The notes: generated from the sequence alone by a model not told the origin. Shown: positions 1 through 8,563, counted from the first letter of the stretch. The stretch: 46,023 nt of DNA from a bacterium (GCA_029945665.1 JAQSCZ010000020.1:1-46023); one strand, 5' to 3'. Program-made: numbers and translations.

Positions 1-60
1 AGTAAGCCGTGGTACCAGCCATATGTGCAACCTTCGTAACAGTCATATAAAATAAAATAC

Positions 61-294
61 ATGGATGGTAAAGTATTTATTAATGAAACGCAGTATTTTG
101 ATAGGGTGCCAGAGGTTGCATGGTCCTTTTATATTGGTGGCTACCAACCAGCGCAAAAGTGGTTAAAAGACCGCAAGGAGCGCCAATTGGATTTTGAAGA
201 CATTTTGCACTATCAAAAAATTATAGTTGCTTTGTCTGAAACTGATAGGATAATGAAGGAAATTGATAAAACAGGAATTTTTAAATTTATATGA
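61..294 (+). pseudogene. C-terminal fragment of a type ISP restriction-modification enzyme
   Basis: The 77 codons match the extreme C-terminus of type ISP (single-chain, LlaBIII-like) restriction-modification proteins: a GGYQPAQKWLKDRK block, then HYQKIIVALSETDRIMKEID. Intact enzymes are usually well over 1000 residues with nuclease, helicase, methyltransferase and target-recognition parts; none of that is present. The same frame has a TAA at 37-39, and neither other frame in bases 1-60 continues the family, so this is a stranded remnant and not the end of a gene running in from the left. It may still be translated from the ATG at 61, but no function is expected. It lies on the 3' side of the tmRNA gene, which suits decayed island DNA. 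Confidence 0.72.
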
Positions 295-420
295 TTTTGT
301 TAAATGTTTATATAATATCAATATTTCGGCATACTTTTTGCGATTCTTAGCAGTACAACTAATTGATATTAGGCCATTAATCGTAAATTAACAAAACAAA
401 TTTGGTTTTTATAGAATAAT

Positions 421-452
421 TTTGGGAAATATCAAAATATATTGTTGCTTTG
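421..452 (+). promoter_or_regulatory. Candidate Bacteroidota promoter for the gene at 490
   Basis: TTTG at 421-424 is followed after 20 bases by TTGCTTTG at 445-452, one mismatch from TAnnTTTG (the usual spacer is 19). The -7 box sits in the loop of a perfect 9-bp hairpin (arms ATATTGTTG 439-447 and CAACAATAT 455-463), which could be an operator or a 5' UTR structure. Assignment is by pattern only. The rest of 295-489 shows nothing else. Confidence 0.35.
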
Positions 453-489
453 CACAACAATATTCAACCATTGTACGTTAAATAAATAC

Positions 490-753
490 ATGAAAACTTC
501 AGATAAGACTTCAATGTTCTTTGGGATTTTAGCATTTTTGGGATTAATTGCTCTTGTTAAAAAGAGGTCAAGTAAGGATAATACTAATTATTCTACCAAT
601 AACAAAAACCATAAAAACCCCGGCACGATTAATAAAAAACCTAATCTTACGCCTTCTAAGGATTCTATGCCTATGAAGAATTTTGACTTTAAGGTTAAAA
701 CTCCTAGTGAATTGGAAAAAGGGAGAAGTAATGCTTATCCCTATCTAGCTTAA
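490..753 (+). CDS. Small single-pass membrane protein, unknown function
   Basis: An 87-residue product with a short N-terminal lead, one hydrophobic segment at about residues 9-22 (FFGILAFLGLIALV) followed by KKR, then a polar Asn/Lys/Ser/Pro-rich tail. That predicts a membrane anchor with a cytoplasmic tail. The ATG at 490 was preferred over a TTG at 442 because the longer N-terminus is uncharacteristic and a candidate promoter box overlaps it. It ends 9 bases before the next gene, so the two are probably co-transcribed. No family was recognised. It sits between the restriction enzyme remnant and the tmRNA, in what looks like accessory DNA. Confidence 0.55.
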   Translation: MKTSDKTSMFFGILAFLGLIALVKKRSSKDNTNYSTNNKNHKNPGTINKKPNLTPSKDSMPMKNFDFKVKTPSELEKGRSNAYPYLA

Positions 754-762
754 TAATATAAG

Positions 763-1338
763 ATGGATGTAATAAAGGGACATGAGTTTTGTTTTAGGAC
801 AAAAAAACCCCCTTATCACCCAAGCGATATCTTAAAATTTACGCATATTTATATCTTTCACAATAAGAATAATTGGAAGTATGTTGTAAACGTAGAAGAG
901 TATAAACACGATGTGTTTATCATGAAATTTTTTAAGCAAAACCATGCTGATTCTAAATTCAGGTATTCAATCTTAACGAATGAATATGATGCTAGGAAAA
1001 TAATCCAAACTTGTGTTAATATTGGTCTTCATGTACTTCAACAATTCCCTAAGGCATCATTTGGCTTCCTTGGCATGCCGACCATGAAGGAACTAAAGAG
1101 GGAGGATAAAATTTTTAATACAAAGCGATATAGAGTTTATGAAAAATATGCAACTTTCTTTTTTAAAGAAGAAAACTTTGAGCATAATTTTGACATTAAT
1201 ACAAGTGCTTATTTTATGTTAAATAAGAAACAGTTAGAAGATAATAAGCATATCAAAAAAACAATTTTACAGATGTTTACAAATCACTTTATAATTTCAG
1301 ATTTCTTTAGGGAACTTCTGGATATTGAGGTAAACTAA
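763..1338 (+). CDS. Hypothetical cytoplasmic protein, unknown function
   Basis: A 191-residue soluble protein, rich in Phe, Tyr, Lys and Asn, with no signal peptide or membrane segment. The first half reads as alternating beta strands (YVVNVEEYKHDVFIMKFF), the second as more helical. It starts 9 bases after the preceding small membrane protein gene and probably shares its transcript. I do not recognise the family. Orphan proteins of this look are common in Bacteroidota genomic islands, and the location at the tmRNA 3' flank fits that, but this is inference. Confidence 0.65.
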   Translation: MDVIKGHEFCFRTKKPPYHPSDILKFTHIYIFHNKNNWKYVVNVEEYKHDVFIMKFFKQNHADSKFRYSILTNEYDARKIIQTCVNIGLHVLQQFPKASFGFLGMPTMKELKREDKIFNTKRYRVYEKYATFFFKEENFEHNFDINTSAYFMLNKKQLEDNKHIKKTILQMFTNHFIISDFFRELLDIEVN

Positions 1339-1388
1339 AAACATATTATTTCCAAAATGGGCTATTTGTGAACTAAAACACAAAAACA

Positions 1389-1427
1389 AAACCCATAAAA
1401 AGCTAATAATAAACTATTTATGGGTTT
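1389..1427 (-). terminator. Terminator hairpin downstream of tmRNA
   Basis: Perfect 11-bp arms, AAACCCATAAA at 1389-1399 and TTTATGGGTTT at 1417-1427, enclose a 17-base loop. On the minus strand the hairpin begins 6 bases after the tmRNA 3' end and is followed by a T-rich run (1388 down to 1381), so it is oriented to end the tmRNA transcript. It could also stop the plus-strand gene ending at 1338, though the T run is weak on that side. Confidence 0.75.
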
Positions 1428-1433
1428 CAAATG

Positions 1434-1799
1434 TGGAGCTGCAGGGAGTCGAACCCTGGTCCGGAGCAGGAAATGATAACGCTTTCTACATGTTTAGTAG
1501 TAATTATTTTCGGGCGTTGAACGGTTTACCACCTACCATTTCAAAACCTTATGTTGCTGTGTAATCTATTAAGCCGCAACCGCTCCTAGTAGATATTCAG
1601 GTCTGTCGACCATCTTAACACGGCACCGACCCAAACAAAGGCACCGAAGATGGATAGCATTACTTAATTCTAAATTAAGCAGCCATTGCGAAGTTATTGT
1701 CGCCTCTTAAAATTTTGAATGTTGAGATTAGAGCGCCAGCAAACAAAGCGCTACATGCTTACATCTCAGTTGCTCTGCCCGTCAATTCCAGTCAGCCCC
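1434..1799 (-). ncRNA. ssrA: Transfer-messenger RNA (tmRNA)
   Basis: The 5' end (minus strand) begins GGGGCTGACTGG, and the 3' end has a T-arm with GGTTCGACTCCC followed by CAGCTCC plus an A discriminator. The 5' GGGGCTG and 3' CAGCTCC pair as the acceptor stem of the alanyl tRNA-like domain. CCA is not encoded (the next bases read CAT). The tag frame runs 1704 to 1675: GGC resume codon, then Gly-Asp-Asn-Asn-Phe-Ala-Met-Ala-Ala and TAA, a proteolysis tag of the usual type with Met in place of the common Leu in the -ALAA end. With SmpB it rescues stalled ribosomes. At 366 nt it is a normal one-piece tmRNA. Confidence 0.96.
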
Positions 1800-1831
1800 A
1801 ATGATAATGTTACCTAAAAAAATTAGGACTG

Positions 1832-1861
1832 CGAAGATAATACAATTTGATGGTGTGACAA
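1832..1861 (-). promoter_or_regulatory. Candidate tmRNA promoter
   Basis: On the minus strand TATCTTCG (1839-1832) matches TAnnTTTG with one mismatch, and TTGT (1861-1858) lies 18 bases upstream as a -33 box. Transcription would start near 1825, leaving a short 5' leader to be removed by RNase P before the mature 5' end at 1799. Confidence 0.5.
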
Positions 1862-1938
1862 TTTGATAACTTAATAATACTTCAAAAATTCATATTTCAA
1901 ATTTTTACTAAAAAAAAGTGATTTAATATAAAAATAGC

Positions 1939-1946
1939 TATATTTG
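1939..1946 (+). promoter_or_regulatory. -7 element of the lipoprotein cluster
   Basis: TATATTTG fits TAnnTTTG exactly and ends 4 bases before the ATG at 1951, so the transcript would start at or next to the start codon. No convincing -33 TTTG is seen at the expected distance. Confidence 0.45.
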
Positions 1947-1950
1947 AGAA

Positions 1951-3453
1951 ATGAAGTTAATAAAATTCAAAACATTAATTTTAACAGCCATAATAATTTT
2001 AGGTTGTTTAACTTTTCTGAATTCTTGCAGGAAAAACGAATCAAAAGAAAAAAAAGAAATTTTAAATAATAATGAACCAGTTTCTGCACCACCCTACTCA
2101 GTTAACTCATTAAATAATTTAGATGAAACTAGAGATCAAATGAACCGACTATGTATAGGATTAGCAACCATAGCAGGGAGGAGTTCTTGTGCAAACAAAT
2201 TGAATTTTCAACTTACTTTAGAGCTTTTAGTTTTAAATGCTTCAAACAAAAAAAAGGATATTAGAATGTGGCAATGGTACCAAAAATTATTAACTAGTGG
2301 TTTTCCATTTTCAGAACCAACTAATACAAATGATTTGTATGATGTTGTTAGTTATCAAATCGCAAATAATTCACCACCTACATCAATTACAAATTGGTCA
2401 TCTGATTTTTTTCATTCATTTACAATTTCAGGCTATAGTTCGCTTAATTATTACGTTACAGTAGGTATTCCTGAGATTATCTTTCAAAATTCAATTGGGA
2501 ATGCAACAAAGCCTTTGTTAATTTTACCAGACCCCTATGCATTTGACTTTCCCGCCACTGCATATTATTATGATGTAACCACTAGTAGTGTAAAAGAAGT
2601 AATTATGGCTGATGAAGATGATTTAATGGATGCAATGGAAGGAGGTAATTTTTATGTATGGAAAATGAGTTATGAATATGATGAAGATGATGAATCTGTT
2701 AATCACAATTGCCCTCCTGAAGGATATTCCACAGGTGATTACTTTTGTGATGGAAATTGTGGTGAAAATGCAATAAATAGCCCATTTGATTGTGCCATAC
2801 AAAATACAAAAACTTTATACTTAAAGAAAATTAGAATTTGTGAGGATTTTAGGTCAAAATCAGGTGGCAAATGTGAGAAGAAGCATTGGGAGAGTTCTCT
2901 ATCAAACAATTATGAACCTGCATTCAGTTGTTGGGCGATACAAGCTAATGGTAGAGTTTCTAGTGTTGAGCGAAGAAGGTTGGAAGACTTGTCAAATGAC
3001 AATGTAAAAAGAAGTCGTAAGAAAGGTAGTGGCAGAGTCTCAAGAGGAACCTCTATTTGGGTCGATGCAAAGGACAGAAAAACTGGTGACGAGCCAATTG
3101 TAGCCGAAAATTATAACCCTTATCGCACTATACTTTATTATTTTATGTATGAACACGACCCACTGAAAAAATATTTGGATCGTATTCCCTTTACTTTTAA
3201 TGGCAATAATATTGGTGAAGCAAAATGGCATGGCAATAATATGACAGCTGGAAAATATAATTCATGTGCATTCGGACTAGATGCCAATGTTACTGAAGTT
3301 GATTTTAGAGATAGGATTGATGCATTACCTAGTAATTGGGTAGCTGATATTTCTCCTTCTGGAGATCCTATTATGACATATACTTTTCAAATTCAAGGCG
3401 ATAATTTAGTAAATTACCAATTATATTATTTTGTTAATAAGAGTAAGAAATAG
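1951..3453 (+). CDS. Large lipoprotein of unknown function with a Cys-rich motif
   Basis: A 500-residue exported protein. The N-terminus has basic residues, a hydrophobic stretch and the lipobox LNSC (Cys at about 26), so it should be a lipoprotein. After an acidic stretch at about 217-250 (runs of Asp/Glu) comes a Cys-rich element of the form CxxxxYxxGDYFCDGNCGE-x9-C, reminiscent of small GDGxCxxGE...C disulfide motifs in secreted proteins. A basic patch follows at about 340-365 (RRR, KRSRKK). The C-terminal 130 residues look globular. No family was recognised. Its last 23 bases overlap the next gene, which encodes a secreted protein, so the three genes 1951-4891 look like one operon acting at the cell surface. 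Confidence 0.8.
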   Translation: MKLIKFKTLILTAIIILGCLTFLNSCRKNESKEKKEILNNNEPVSAPPYSVNSLNNLDETRDQMNRLCIGLATIAGRSSCANKLNFQLTLELLVLNASNKKKDIRMWQWYQKLLTSGFPFSEPTNTNDLYDVVSYQIANNSPPTSITNWSSDFFHSFTISGYSSLNYYVTVGIPEIIFQNSIGNATKPLLILPDPYAFDFPATAYYYDVTTSSVKEVIMADEDDLMDAMEGGNFYVWKMSYEYDEDDESVNHNCPPEGYSTGDYFCDGNCGENAINSPFDCAIQNTKTLYLKKIRICEDFRSKSGGKCEKKHWESSLSNNYEPAFSCWAIQANGRVSSVERRRLEDLSNDNVKRSRKKGSGRVSRGTSIWVDAKDRKTGDEPIVAENYNPYRTILYYFMYEHDPLKKYLDRIPFTFNGNNIGEAKWHGNNMTAGKYNSCAFGLDANVTEVDFRDRIDALPSNWVADISPSGDPIMTYTFQIQGDNLVNYQLYYFVNKSKK

Positions 3454-4161
3454 TGTACTAATTATTTGTATGACTATTAGCCAATTTCATTTAAGCTATG
3501 GTCAAAAACTTATAATTTCTTTCGAGAGAAGTTATATCTCCTTTGCAAAGCAAAATTCAAGAGCTAAATTTGACGGGAATTACTTTACAAATGGTTCACA
3601 TATTCAAGTTAAATCAGATAATAAATTTAATTATAGAATAGGTGCAGGATATGAGTTGACTAGAAAAAAAATTTGTTATACGATCTTTAGCTCATTTGAA
3701 AGAAACCAGTTCTCACTTACATATCCGCAATTGATGAAAACAAGTTATCTATCTAGAGAACTAAATATTAATTTTGGACGGATAGACATATATACCAATT
3801 TCATTCTTCCAAAATCATCAAAAGTTCAAATTAGGCCAAAGGTTCTATTATACTTTTAAATTCAAAATCAAGTTATAGGGAAGGTTATTTAGTTGGGTAC
3901 TCAGATGTTAAGGATACCTTAATAATTAATAAATCAAGTTCTATTTTGCCACTAGGAATTGGAATTGGTTTTGATATTTTATTCCCAAAAATTGGAAACA
4001 AAAATGAAATTTCTCTTAGCTTTTTATATGATCAGACAATTGGCTCTGCATTTGGCTATATTTGGTATTGGCCTAATACGAACAATCCTATAAACAGCAA
4101 CGTAAGTGTTAGAAAAAACTGGTCAATTGGCTTAAAATATAATTTTAATTTTAATGATTAA
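3431..4161 (+). pseudogene. Frameshifted secreted or outer-membrane beta protein, paralogue of the next gene
   Basis: Two reading frames together make one protein. The first runs from TTG 3431 and stops at 3859; the second is open from 3841 (GSIILLNSKSSYREGYLVG...) to the TAA at 4161. Joined at about 3838-3843 they give about 243 residues, the length of the neighbour at 4154 (245), and they align with it along the whole length: signal peptide ending YGQ, FERNQFS/YEENTVLF, LMKTSYLSREL/FMKTGEIARYF, LPLGIGIGFDILFP/FPLGITCKLQFLFP, and a WYW motif near the end. A single -1 shift (or a lost or gained base next to AAA at 3838-3840) explains it. No classic slippery heptamer is present, so mutation or sequencing error is likelier than programmed frameshifting. 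It may be an intact gene if the read is wrong. Confidence 0.8.
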
Positions 4162-4891
4162 TATTATCCATAAAATAATTCTGGCAATTGTTTTATTTAC
4201 CTCTATTAATATTCTAGGACAAGGAATTAACATTAGCTTTGAGAATTCTCTGAGTCTTTATAGTAAAAAGAACTTCAACATAAATCCAAATTATGCCAAA
4301 AACTTTGAAGTATCCAAATACAGAGTAACAAATTTTCGTTTTCTAATTGACTACCAAAGGTACTTTAAACGAATCAATGTCTCCGCATTTTTAGGTTATG
4401 AAGAAAATACTGTTTTATTTAAAGTGCCATATTTCATGAAAACTGGTGAAATTGCTAGATACTTTAGATTTTATCAAGTTCAATATGGTATAAGTTTGTC
4501 AAATTCAATCTCTTCAAAAAAAGGATTTATTTTAGAGCCTTGTCTTAGCCTATATACTGCAAAACCATCACTATTCTCCAAAACAATTGAAGAATCTAAA
4601 GGTTATTATTATCCAACAGTCAATAATTCAATATATGACAATAAAGAAGATTGGAAGTTTAGTTCAATAAACAAATCTTTTCCTTTGGGTATAACATGCA
4701 AACTACAATTTCTATTCCCTTTAAAAAACAAGAATTATATAAATTTATCTTTAACATTTGATTCTTACACTAATAAAATGTACCAATTTAGTTGGTATTG
4801 GGATGGTGAAAAATTCGCAAATGGAAACATCGGTCGGAGTGCAATTGCTTTGGGCGTTGGATTTAGATTCAATTATTCAAAATCACAGTAA
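4154..4891 (+). CDS. Secreted or outer-membrane beta-rich protein of unknown function
   Basis: A 245-residue protein with a signal peptide (hydrophobic residues 5-20, cleavage after LGQ) and alternating aromatic/polar strands ending in VGFRFNYSKSQ, a typical pattern for an outer-membrane beta-barrel. Its ATG overlaps the stop of the preceding frameshifted paralogue (ATGATTAA), so the two arose by tandem duplication and are translated from one message. The shared FPLG...FLFP and FSWYW blocks define a small family I cannot name. Function unknown; linked to the lipoprotein at 1951 by operon structure. Confidence 0.78.
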   Translation: MINIIHKIILAIVLFTSINILGQGINISFENSLSLYSKKNFNINPNYAKNFEVSKYRVTNFRFLIDYQRYFKRINVSAFLGYEENTVLFKVPYFMKTGEIARYFRFYQVQYGISLSNSISSKKGFILEPCLSLYTAKPSLFSKTIEESKGYYYPTVNNSIYDNKEDWKFSSINKSFPLGITCKLQFLFPLKNKNYINLSLTFDSYTNKMYQFSWYWDGEKFANGNIGRSAIALGVGFRFNYSKSQ

Positions 4892-5008
4892 AATTAAATC
4901 AACGCACACATTATAATTTTTAATATTTATAAACTAAAAATCATCACCATGCATTATCATTAATACTTTTGAAAATTGATTAAAGTATTAATAAATCACC
5001 CAATTGAA

Positions 5009-5016
5009 TATCTTTG
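5009..5016 (+). promoter_or_regulatory. -7 element for the dehydrogenase gene; decides its start
   Basis: TATCTTTG is a perfect TAnnTTTG and ends 10 bases before the ATG at 5027. A start at 4976, the first in-frame start, would lie upstream of the promoter, so 5027 is the real start and the leader is only a few bases. Confidence 0.6.
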
Positions 5017-5026
5017 CGTATCCCTT

Positions 5027-6226
5027 ATGAATTTAAAAATAGGCATTCTTCGTGAAGTTAAATTACCCGCTGACAAACGCGTACCATTTACACCAGCTCA
5101 ATGTGTGGCTATTAAAAATCACTTTCCTTCAATTGAAATTTACATACAACCATCGCCCGAACGCTGCTTTGCCGATGAATTGTATGCTAAAGTTGGTATT
5201 GCTCTAAAAGAGGATATTAGCGATTGCGACTATCTATTAGGCATTAAGGAAGTGCCAGCTGATGCCCTTATTGCTAACAAAAAATACCTCTTCTTTTCGC
5301 ATACCATCAAAAAACAAGCGCATAACCAAAAACTGATGCATGCCCTTATCCAAAAGCATATCACCATGATTGATTATGAAACACTGCGTTGGAAAAATGG
5401 CGATCGTGTGCTTGGATTTGGTCGTTTTGCAGGCATCGTTGGCGCCTATAATGGACTGCTGACGTGGGGCAAAAAATTCAAGAGTTTTGACTTAAAACCA
5501 GCTTACCTCTGTCATGATTATGCCGAAGTAAAAAACGAACTTAAAAAAATGGAATTGCCCAATATCAAAATAATTTTAACTGGCAATGGTCGCGTTTCCC
5601 TCGGAGCACTTGAACTTTTAAAGGAGGCCGGTATTAAACAAGTAACCGCTGCCGATATTTTAACCAAAATATTTTCTGAGCCTGTATTTGCTGAATTATT
5701 TACCGAAAATTTATATGAAAGAATTGATGGCAAACCATACGACAGAAGCGATTTTCACCACGACCCAACACGTTACCGCTGCGTATTTAGGTATTATTTA
5801 CCTTTCTGCGATTTATTGATGAATGGTATATACTGGGACGAAAAAATGGACCGCTTATTTGCCGCTAACGAAACACGATTACCAACTTTCAAAACAAAAG
5901 TAATAGCCGACATCAGTTGCGATATCAATGGCAGTGTACCCATTACCATTAAAGATACTAAAATTACCGATCCTGTTTTTGGCTTCAGTCCAACCACCAT
6001 GGCTGTTTGCGAACCCTACCAAGCAGACAGCATTGATATAATGGCTGTAAGTAATTTACCCACCGAATTACCTAAAGATGCAAGCGAAGGCTTTGGGCAA
6101 ATGCTAATCGACTATGTAATTCCCGAATTAATGAAGCCCAATAGCGCTATTATTCACGCTGCAACTATATGCAGTGAAGGGCGATTGACCCATGATTACG
6201 AATATTTGGCTGACTACGCCTATTGA
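5027..6226 (+). CDS. NAD(P)-dependent dehydrogenase, alanine/saccharopine dehydrogenase superfamily
   Basis: A 399-residue enzyme. The N-terminus (IGILREVKLPADKRVPFTP) is the alanine dehydrogenase/PNT N-terminal signature. GFGRFAGIVGAYNGLLTWG at about 128-146 and ISCDINGSVP in the second half resemble the lysine-ketoglutarate reductase / lysine-forming saccharopine dehydrogenase branch more than true alanine dehydrogenase. The nucleotide-binding turn is TGNGRVSLGA at about 185-194, in place of the usual GxGxxG. It should interconvert an amino acid or saccharopine with the 2-oxo acid using NAD(P). Substrate is not decided by sequence. It is transcribed alone; the next gene starts 62 bases on. 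Confidence 0.85.
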   Translation: MNLKIGILREVKLPADKRVPFTPAQCVAIKNHFPSIEIYIQPSPERCFADELYAKVGIALKEDISDCDYLLGIKEVPADALIANKKYLFFSHTIKKQAHNQKLMHALIQKHITMIDYETLRWKNGDRVLGFGRFAGIVGAYNGLLTWGKKFKSFDLKPAYLCHDYAEVKNELKKMELPNIKIILTGNGRVSLGALELLKEAGIKQVTAADILTKIFSEPVFAELFTENLYERIDGKPYDRSDFHHDPTRYRCVFRYYLPFCDLLMNGIYWDEKMDRLFAANETRLPTFKTKVIADISCDINGSVPITIKDTKITDPVFGFSPTTMAVCEPYQADSIDIMAVSNLPTELPKDASEGFGQMLIDYVIPELMKPNSAIIHAATICSEGRLTHDYEYLADYAY

Positions 6227-6288
6227 TTTAATTCGTTCATCAAAATTTAATCCCATTTGATTTAAAAAAGTAGTTAATTTGCCTCCCT

Positions 6289-8118
6289 ATGAAAGCAATG
6301 AAGCGCATACTTATTTTAATTTTGCCCTATAAAGGCTTGGCTGCGCTCAACATGCTGTTTAATTTAATTCAAATTTTAGCAGGTTTATTTTCGCTTGGCC
6401 TCATGATGCCATTGCTCGATTTTATGTTTAACAACAATAAAGAAGCATTAAAACCTAAAGCCATTGAAGCTGGTTCAAGTACTGATTTTACATCCATGTA
6501 CAACGCCTTTATTCAATGGATGACAGAGTATGTTCAGAATGATAAAAAACAAGCCTTGTTATTAATTTGTATTGCCTTAATCATTGCCACCATTATCAAA
6601 AATATTGCGCGTTACTTGGCATTGTATTACCTCGTCATTTTAAGAAACAGAAGCATTGAAAATATTCGCAAAAATATCTTTCAAAAAATATTAGCGCTAC
6701 CGCTTTCCTATTTTAGCAATGAAAAAAAAGGCGATTTAATTTCACGTATGAGCAACGATGTTAAAGAAGTTGAATGGAGCATGATGTCGTCGTTAGAGGC
6801 TATATTCAAAGAACCTGTAACCATTATATTTTACGTAGGAACGCTGGTATACATGAGTCCGGGTTTGACCTTATTTGTCATTGGATTATTACCAGTAGCG
6901 GCTGGTTCTATCGCCTTGTTAGGTAAGTCACTTCGCAGAAAATCGAAACGCAACCAAGAGCAACAAAGTAATGTGCTGTCCTTTTTAGAAGAGTCTCTTG
7001 GTGGCATGCGAATAATCAAAGCATTTGTTGGCGAAAAAGCATTTAGACATAAATTCAATTCCCTCAATTCAAGCTCAACCTTAGCCAATATAAAAGTGAA
7101 TCACCGCGGCGACTTGGCCTCTCCTATTTCCGAAACATTAGGGATTATGGTGGCTGGGGTTATCCTTTGGTTTGGAGGAAACATGGTATTCGAAGGTGAA
7201 TTGGTGGGCTCAGCTTTCTTGGCCTACTTCGCTATTTTTAGTCAAGTAATTCCTCCATTCAAACAGTTATCGCAAGCCTTTCCAATGGTACAACGCGGTG
7301 CCGCTAGTTTAGATCGGTATGAAGAAATTCTCAATGCAGACGAGAAAATTTATGAGCAATCTAACCCGATTGAAATTAAAGGCGTAAACCATGCTATTGA
7401 ATATAAAAATGTAAACTTTGCGTATGGATTAGACACCGTTTTACATGGCATTAGTTTTACAGTTCCTAAAAACAAAAAAGTAGCTTTAGTAGGTGCAAGT
7501 GGAAGCGGAAAAAGTACCATCGCTGATTTATTACCCCGTTTTTACGATATATCAAATGGCGAAATACTAATTGATGGTGTAGATATTAAATCACTTTCAA
7601 TTCATAGCCTAAGATCGATGATGGGCATTGTTTCGCAAGAGGCTATTTTATTTAACGATACCATTGCCTATAATATTATTTTCGGTTTAGAAAATGTCAG
7701 TAAAGATGATTTAGAAAAGGCAGCAAAATTAGCCAATGCTTATGATTTTATAATGCAATCTGAAAGGGGTTTTGATACAATTATAGGAGAAAGAGGAAGT
7801 AAATTGAGTGGTGGACAAAGACAGCGTATCGCCATAGCTCGCGCTTTATTGCGCAACCCTGCAGTTCTGATTTTAGATGAGGCTACGAGTGCCTTGGACA
7901 ATGAGAGTGAAAAATTGGTGCAACAGGCCCTCGATAATTTAAGACAAGATAGAACAACCCTGGTTATTGCGCATCGTTTAACTACTATTCAAGATGCAGA
8001 TGAAATTATTGTTTTAGATAAAGGTTTTATTATAGAGCGAGGAAATCACACTGAGTTAATGGAAAAACGTGGACCCTATTTTAAACTCTACAACACTTAC
8101 AACGATGATAAAGGCTAA
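6289..8118 (+). CDS. MsbA-like ABC exporter, fused membrane and ATPase domains
   Basis: A 609-residue half-transporter. The N-terminal ABC type-1 membrane domain (about 1-330) has six predicted helices. The nucleotide-binding domain follows: Walker A GASGSGKST at about 400-408, Q-loop in SQEAILF, signature LSGGQRQR at about 506-513, Walker B VLILDEATSALD at about 526-537, and the H-loop in VIAHRLTT. It should work as a homodimer exporting a lipid or other hydrophobic substrate; the MsbA/lipid A flippase group is the nearest match. The ABC type is certain, the substrate is not. It overlaps the RimB-like gene by 14 bases, so it heads a three-gene operon with the RimB and RimK genes. Confidence 0.93.
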   Translation: MKAMKRILILILPYKGLAALNMLFNLIQILAGLFSLGLMMPLLDFMFNNNKEALKPKAIEAGSSTDFTSMYNAFIQWMTEYVQNDKKQALLLICIALIIATIIKNIARYLALYYLVILRNRSIENIRKNIFQKILALPLSYFSNEKKGDLISRMSNDVKEVEWSMMSSLEAIFKEPVTIIFYVGTLVYMSPGLTLFVIGLLPVAAGSIALLGKSLRRKSKRNQEQQSNVLSFLEESLGGMRIIKAFVGEKAFRHKFNSLNSSSTLANIKVNHRGDLASPISETLGIMVAGVILWFGGNMVFEGELVGSAFLAYFAIFSQVIPPFKQLSQAFPMVQRGAASLDRYEEILNADEKIYEQSNPIEIKGVNHAIEYKNVNFAYGLDTVLHGISFTVPKNKKVALVGASGSGKSTIADLLPRFYDISNGEILIDGVDIKSLSIHSLRSMMGIVSQEAILFNDTIAYNIIFGLENVSKDDLEKAAKLANAYDFIMQSERGFDTIIGERGSKLSGGQRQRIAIARALLRNPAVLILDEATSALDNESEKLVQQALDNLRQDRTTLVIAHRLTTIQDADEIIVLDKGFIIERGNHTELMEKRGPYFKLYNTYNDDKG

Positions 8119-8563
8119 AAGCAAGAAAATATTAGGCAGTTCGGATAAAATTGATTTTCCTGAATTGGGTTTTGAAAACATCAGTTGTAAAATTGATACG
8201 GGTGCCGATACATCATCCATTCATTGCCACCATGTGAGGATAAGAGAAATTGATGGTGAAGAAGTTTTGGTTTTTCGATTACTGGATCCAAAACACAAAG
8301 CCTATGTAAAAAAAGATTGCACCACCAAACAATTCAAAGAGAAACGGATTAAAAATAGTTTTGGTGATAAGGAATATCGCTATTTTGTAATTTTAAAAAT
8401 AAAATTATTTAACCAAGAGATAGAAGCGGAGTTTTCATTGGCCAATAGGTCGGATATGACTTACCCGGTGCTATTGGGTAAAAAATTACTTTATCAACAA
8501 TACTTAGTAGATATTTCTCAAAAAAATCTTTCTTATTCAGCAAAGAAAAATCACAGGCCATGA
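8105..8563 (+). CDS. RimB-like retropepsin-type protease (zinc protease family PF05618)
   Basis: A 152-residue protein with [12 protein letters not shown] at about 29-40, the DTGA(D/N)TS active-site motif of small retropepsin-like proteins once labelled ATP-dependent zinc proteases, and a conserved [12 protein letters not shown] block near the end. In Pseudomonas the family member RimB acts with RimK, which adds glutamates to ribosomal protein S6. Here it is followed directly by rimK with an ATGA overlap, supporting the same partnership. The ATG at 8105 was chosen because it gives the family's usual length and overlaps the ABC gene modestly; an earlier in-frame start at 8069 would add 12 unlikely residues. 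Confidence 0.85.
   Translation: MIKAKSKKILGSSDKIDFPELGFENISCKIDTGADTSSIHCHHVRIREIDGEEVLVFRLLDPKHKAYVKKDCTTKQFKEKRIKNSFGDKEYRYFVILKIKLFNQEIEAEFSLANRSDMTYPVLLGKKLLYQQYLVDISQKNLSYSAKKNHRP

Noticed and set aside
1-47. Minus-strand frame beginning at 47 and running off the left edge (MTVTKVAHMAG...)
   Set aside because: Only 15 codons are visible; no family can be read and nothing else supports it.
3838-3843. Programmed -1 ribosomal frameshift in the beta protein gene
   Set aside because: No X XXY YYZ slippery heptamer and no downstream stem or pseudoknot was seen; a mutation or sequencing error is simpler.
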